A stretch of DNA of 8,474 nucleotides from NCBI GenBank assembly GCA_000437215.1, contig FR898638.1, positions 1 to 8,474 on the forward strand. Direction: 5' to 3'. Under the pieces are notes generated by a model. That model ran no database searches, was not told the origin of the DNA, and worked only from the letters and a program-made list of their open reading frames with translations. Within the stretch, counting starts at the first letter, position 1. Each line of letters opens with the position of its first letter. The DNA comes from Clostridium sp. CAG:440 (GTDB lineage Bacteria > Bacillota > Clostridia > TANB77 > CAG-508). Shown piece after piece: positions 7,382 through 8,474 of the stretch. A program made the position numbers and the translations under genes.

Positions 7382-7612
7382 TGTTTTCCCTCTTTTCTTG
7401 TATTTAAATTACAAATGTATTATACTAAAACAATAAAAAATATGCAAGTAAAATCAGCAAAAAAGTTTAGGGAAATCACGTTTTTAATTAATTATTTTTA
7501 TAAAATTTTTATTATTTTTTTAATAAATTTTTTTATATTTTTTTATGCTTTTTAATAGAATTTTCATCTTTATTATTAAAATTTTTTATTTTATTATTTT
7601 TATTTATATTTT
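7382..7612. other. AT-rich spacer upstream of gyrA, no gene seen
   Basis: The gyrA end holds the promoter and ribosome binding site. From about 7490 to 7612 the plus strand is almost pure T and A with many T-runs (A-runs on the coding minus strand), directly after the stop codon of the next gene upstream. I see no RNA gene, no convincing GC-containing hairpin and no supported coding frame. A-tract bending or a U-rich/A-rich mRNA end are possible but unproven. Confidence 0.5.
7419..7447 (-). promoter_or_regulatory. Promoter of gyrA
   Basis: On the minus strand, TATAAT (7424-7419) is preceded, with a 17-base spacer, by TTGCAT (7447-7442), a weak -35 match. Transcription would start near 7412 and leave a leader of about 30 bases. 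The perfect -10 box and spacing make this the best candidate, so gyrA need not depend on read-through from the upstream gene. Confidence 0.6.
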
Positions 7613-8350
7613 TTAAAATAATTTTTGTGCCAGTTCCAATTCATCTTGAGTTAAATTAAAATTATTTCCATTTGCTGAAATTAGATTTTGTAAATTTTTT
7701 ATTGTATTAAATTCATTTATTATATTTTCAATTGGAATTAATGACTCAACAACTTTTTCCATTTTTTTATATTCTTTTTTCATACTATTAAAATCCTGAT
7801 TTTTATAATCCTCTTTCCAATTATTAATATATTTATCTAACTTTTCTACATTATTTATTTGCTCAGAAAATGTATTTTCTATATTATTTTCAACATTTTT
7901 TATTATTGTATTTTTTTCTTTTTTTATGGTACTTGCTAATTTTTTATCAATTACATCAGATTTTTTTAAATTATCTACAATATCATCTATTAAGTCAGAA
8001 ACATTATCTATAACTCCTCCAGATTTTATTGCATTTTGTGCCTGAGAAATACTTTCAAATTTTCCTGTCAAAATTCCTAAAACACTTTTTCCATAATCTA
8101 CTGCATCTTCGATTGATTTATTAATACCCTCTTTTAGCCCATTATTAATAAAATTATCTTTTAAATTTATTACCTGACTTTCTAAATAATCAGGGCATAT
8201 TGCTCTAATTCCAATATCAAATCCTGTATTTATTGCCTCTCCAACTTTACTATGTAACATTTCACTTTGCTCCACCTGTGACACAACTTCATTTAATATT
8301 TTATTAACTTCATTTTTTATTTGATTATTTTTTTCTATTAAATCCTCCAT
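7613..8350 (-). CDS. Hypothetical helical protein upstream of gyrA
   Basis: I do not recognise a named family. The 245-residue product is predicted to be almost entirely helical, with no signal peptide and no clear membrane segment. Residues 1-35 and about 140-205 are charged, coiled-coil-like stretches rich in K, E, N and I. A middle part, about 35-125, is less charged and glycine-containing: VGEAINTGFDIGIRAICP, then YGKSVLGILTGKF at 86-98 and KSGGVIDNVSDLIDDIVD at 109-126. It looks like the folded core. A single cysteine is at 52, and no catalytic motif is visible. The start is firm: AAAGGAGAA lies seven bases before the ATG on the minus strand. It is in line with gyrA but separated by an AT-rich spacer and the gyrA promoter. 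The repeating amphipathic pattern would suit a structural or scaffold protein, but that is a guess. Confidence 0.75.
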   Translation of the reverse strand: MEDLIEKNNQIKNEVNKILNEVVSQVEQSEMLHSKVGEAINTGFDIGIRAICPDYLESQVINLKDNFINNGLKEGINKSIEDAVDYGKSVLGILTGKFESISQAQNAIKSGGVIDNVSDLIDDIVDNLKKSDVIDKKLASTIKKEKNTIIKNVENNIENTFSEQINNVEKLDKYINNWKEDYKNQDFNSMKKEYKKMEKVVESLIPIENIINEFNTIKNLQNLISANGNNFNLTQDELELAQKLF

Positions 8351-8367
8351 ATAATTTCTCCTTTATT

Positions 8368-8474
8368 TTATATTATTATTTTATTTATAATATTTTTATA
8401 AATTTTTTCTAAATTAATTTTTTTATTTAAATAAATATTTTTAAAATTTTTATTTATTAAATTAGAAAAATATT
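8368..8474 (-). CDS. C-terminal end of an unidentified gene running off the right edge
   Basis: On the minus strand, one frame is open from the window edge (first full codon at 8472) for 34 codons to TAA at 8370-8368. The other two minus frames stop within the first six codons. In sequence this AT-rich, 34 codons without TAA is unlikely though not impossible by chance. The predicted tail is rich in K, N and I (for example LNKKINLEKIYKNIINK) and could be helical. Its stop lies 17 bases before the ATG of the next gene, whose Shine-Dalgarno falls in the gap, as in an operon. No function can be assigned. Confidence 0.45.
   Translation of the reverse strand, partial: YFSNLINKNFKNIYLNKKINLEKIYKNIINKIII

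Noticed and set aside
1..8474. Mycoplasma-type code (TGA as Trp), suggested by the extreme AT content and mycoplasma-like pilin protein
   Set aside because: Trp codons are TGG throughout, no gene needs TGA read-through, and full-length products such as GyrA arise with the standard code.
1..8474. CRISPR array, tRNA/rRNA genes or insertion sequences
   Set aside because: I saw no regularly spaced repeats, no cloverleaf with conserved tRNA arms, and no transposase or terminal inverted repeats.

Overview
The window is very AT-rich and uses the standard bacterial code: Trp is TGG, TGA is not read through, and start sites carry GGAG-type Shine-Dalgarno sequences. A DnaD-domain replication protein, a DnaI/DnaC-like helicase loader and a GyrA with an intact GyrA box together point to a low-GC Bacillota (Firmicutes), most likely an uncultivated, host-associated clostridium. 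That lineage call is inference.

Positions 1-2814 (+ strand) hold the downstream end of a type IV secretion / conjugation operon. It contains a VirD4/TraG-type coupling ATPase cut by the left edge inside its Walker A motif, a short pilin-like (VirB2/TrbC type) membrane protein with a signal peptide, a polytopic VirB6/TrbL-like channel protein, and a small two-helix PrgI/VirB3-like protein with a TTG start. The genes are packed 3 to 46 bases apart. No VirB4 ATPase follows the VirB3-like gene, so either it lies to the left or the module is incomplete.

Positions 2815-4889 (+ strand) begin with a clear promoter whose -10 box lies inside a perfect 8+8 base inverted repeat. This drives a DnaD-domain protein, overlapped by 8 bases by a 335-residue AAA+ helicase loader. 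The loader gene is split by one extra base (C4478) exactly inside the Walker A motif, so as written no working ATPase can be made. The extra base creates the only in-frame CGG codon I could find in the window.

A 15-bp bidirectional terminator hairpin (4889-4921) separates these genes from the convergent gyrA (7381 to 4934, - strand), which has its own promoter. Upstream of gyrA on the same strand, beyond a T-rich spacer of about 230 bases, are a conserved-looking but unrecognised helical protein (8350 to 7613) and the last 34 codons of another frame running off the right edge.

Functionally, the window joins a DNA-transfer module directly to chromosome-replication genes (primosome/helicase loading and gyrase). 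Points most worth checking are the frameshift in the loader P-loop, the palindromic operator in front of the dnaD-like gene, the missing VirB4 at the module boundary, a small cluster of DnaA-box-like sequences at 2466-2549, and the unknown protein upstream of gyrA.
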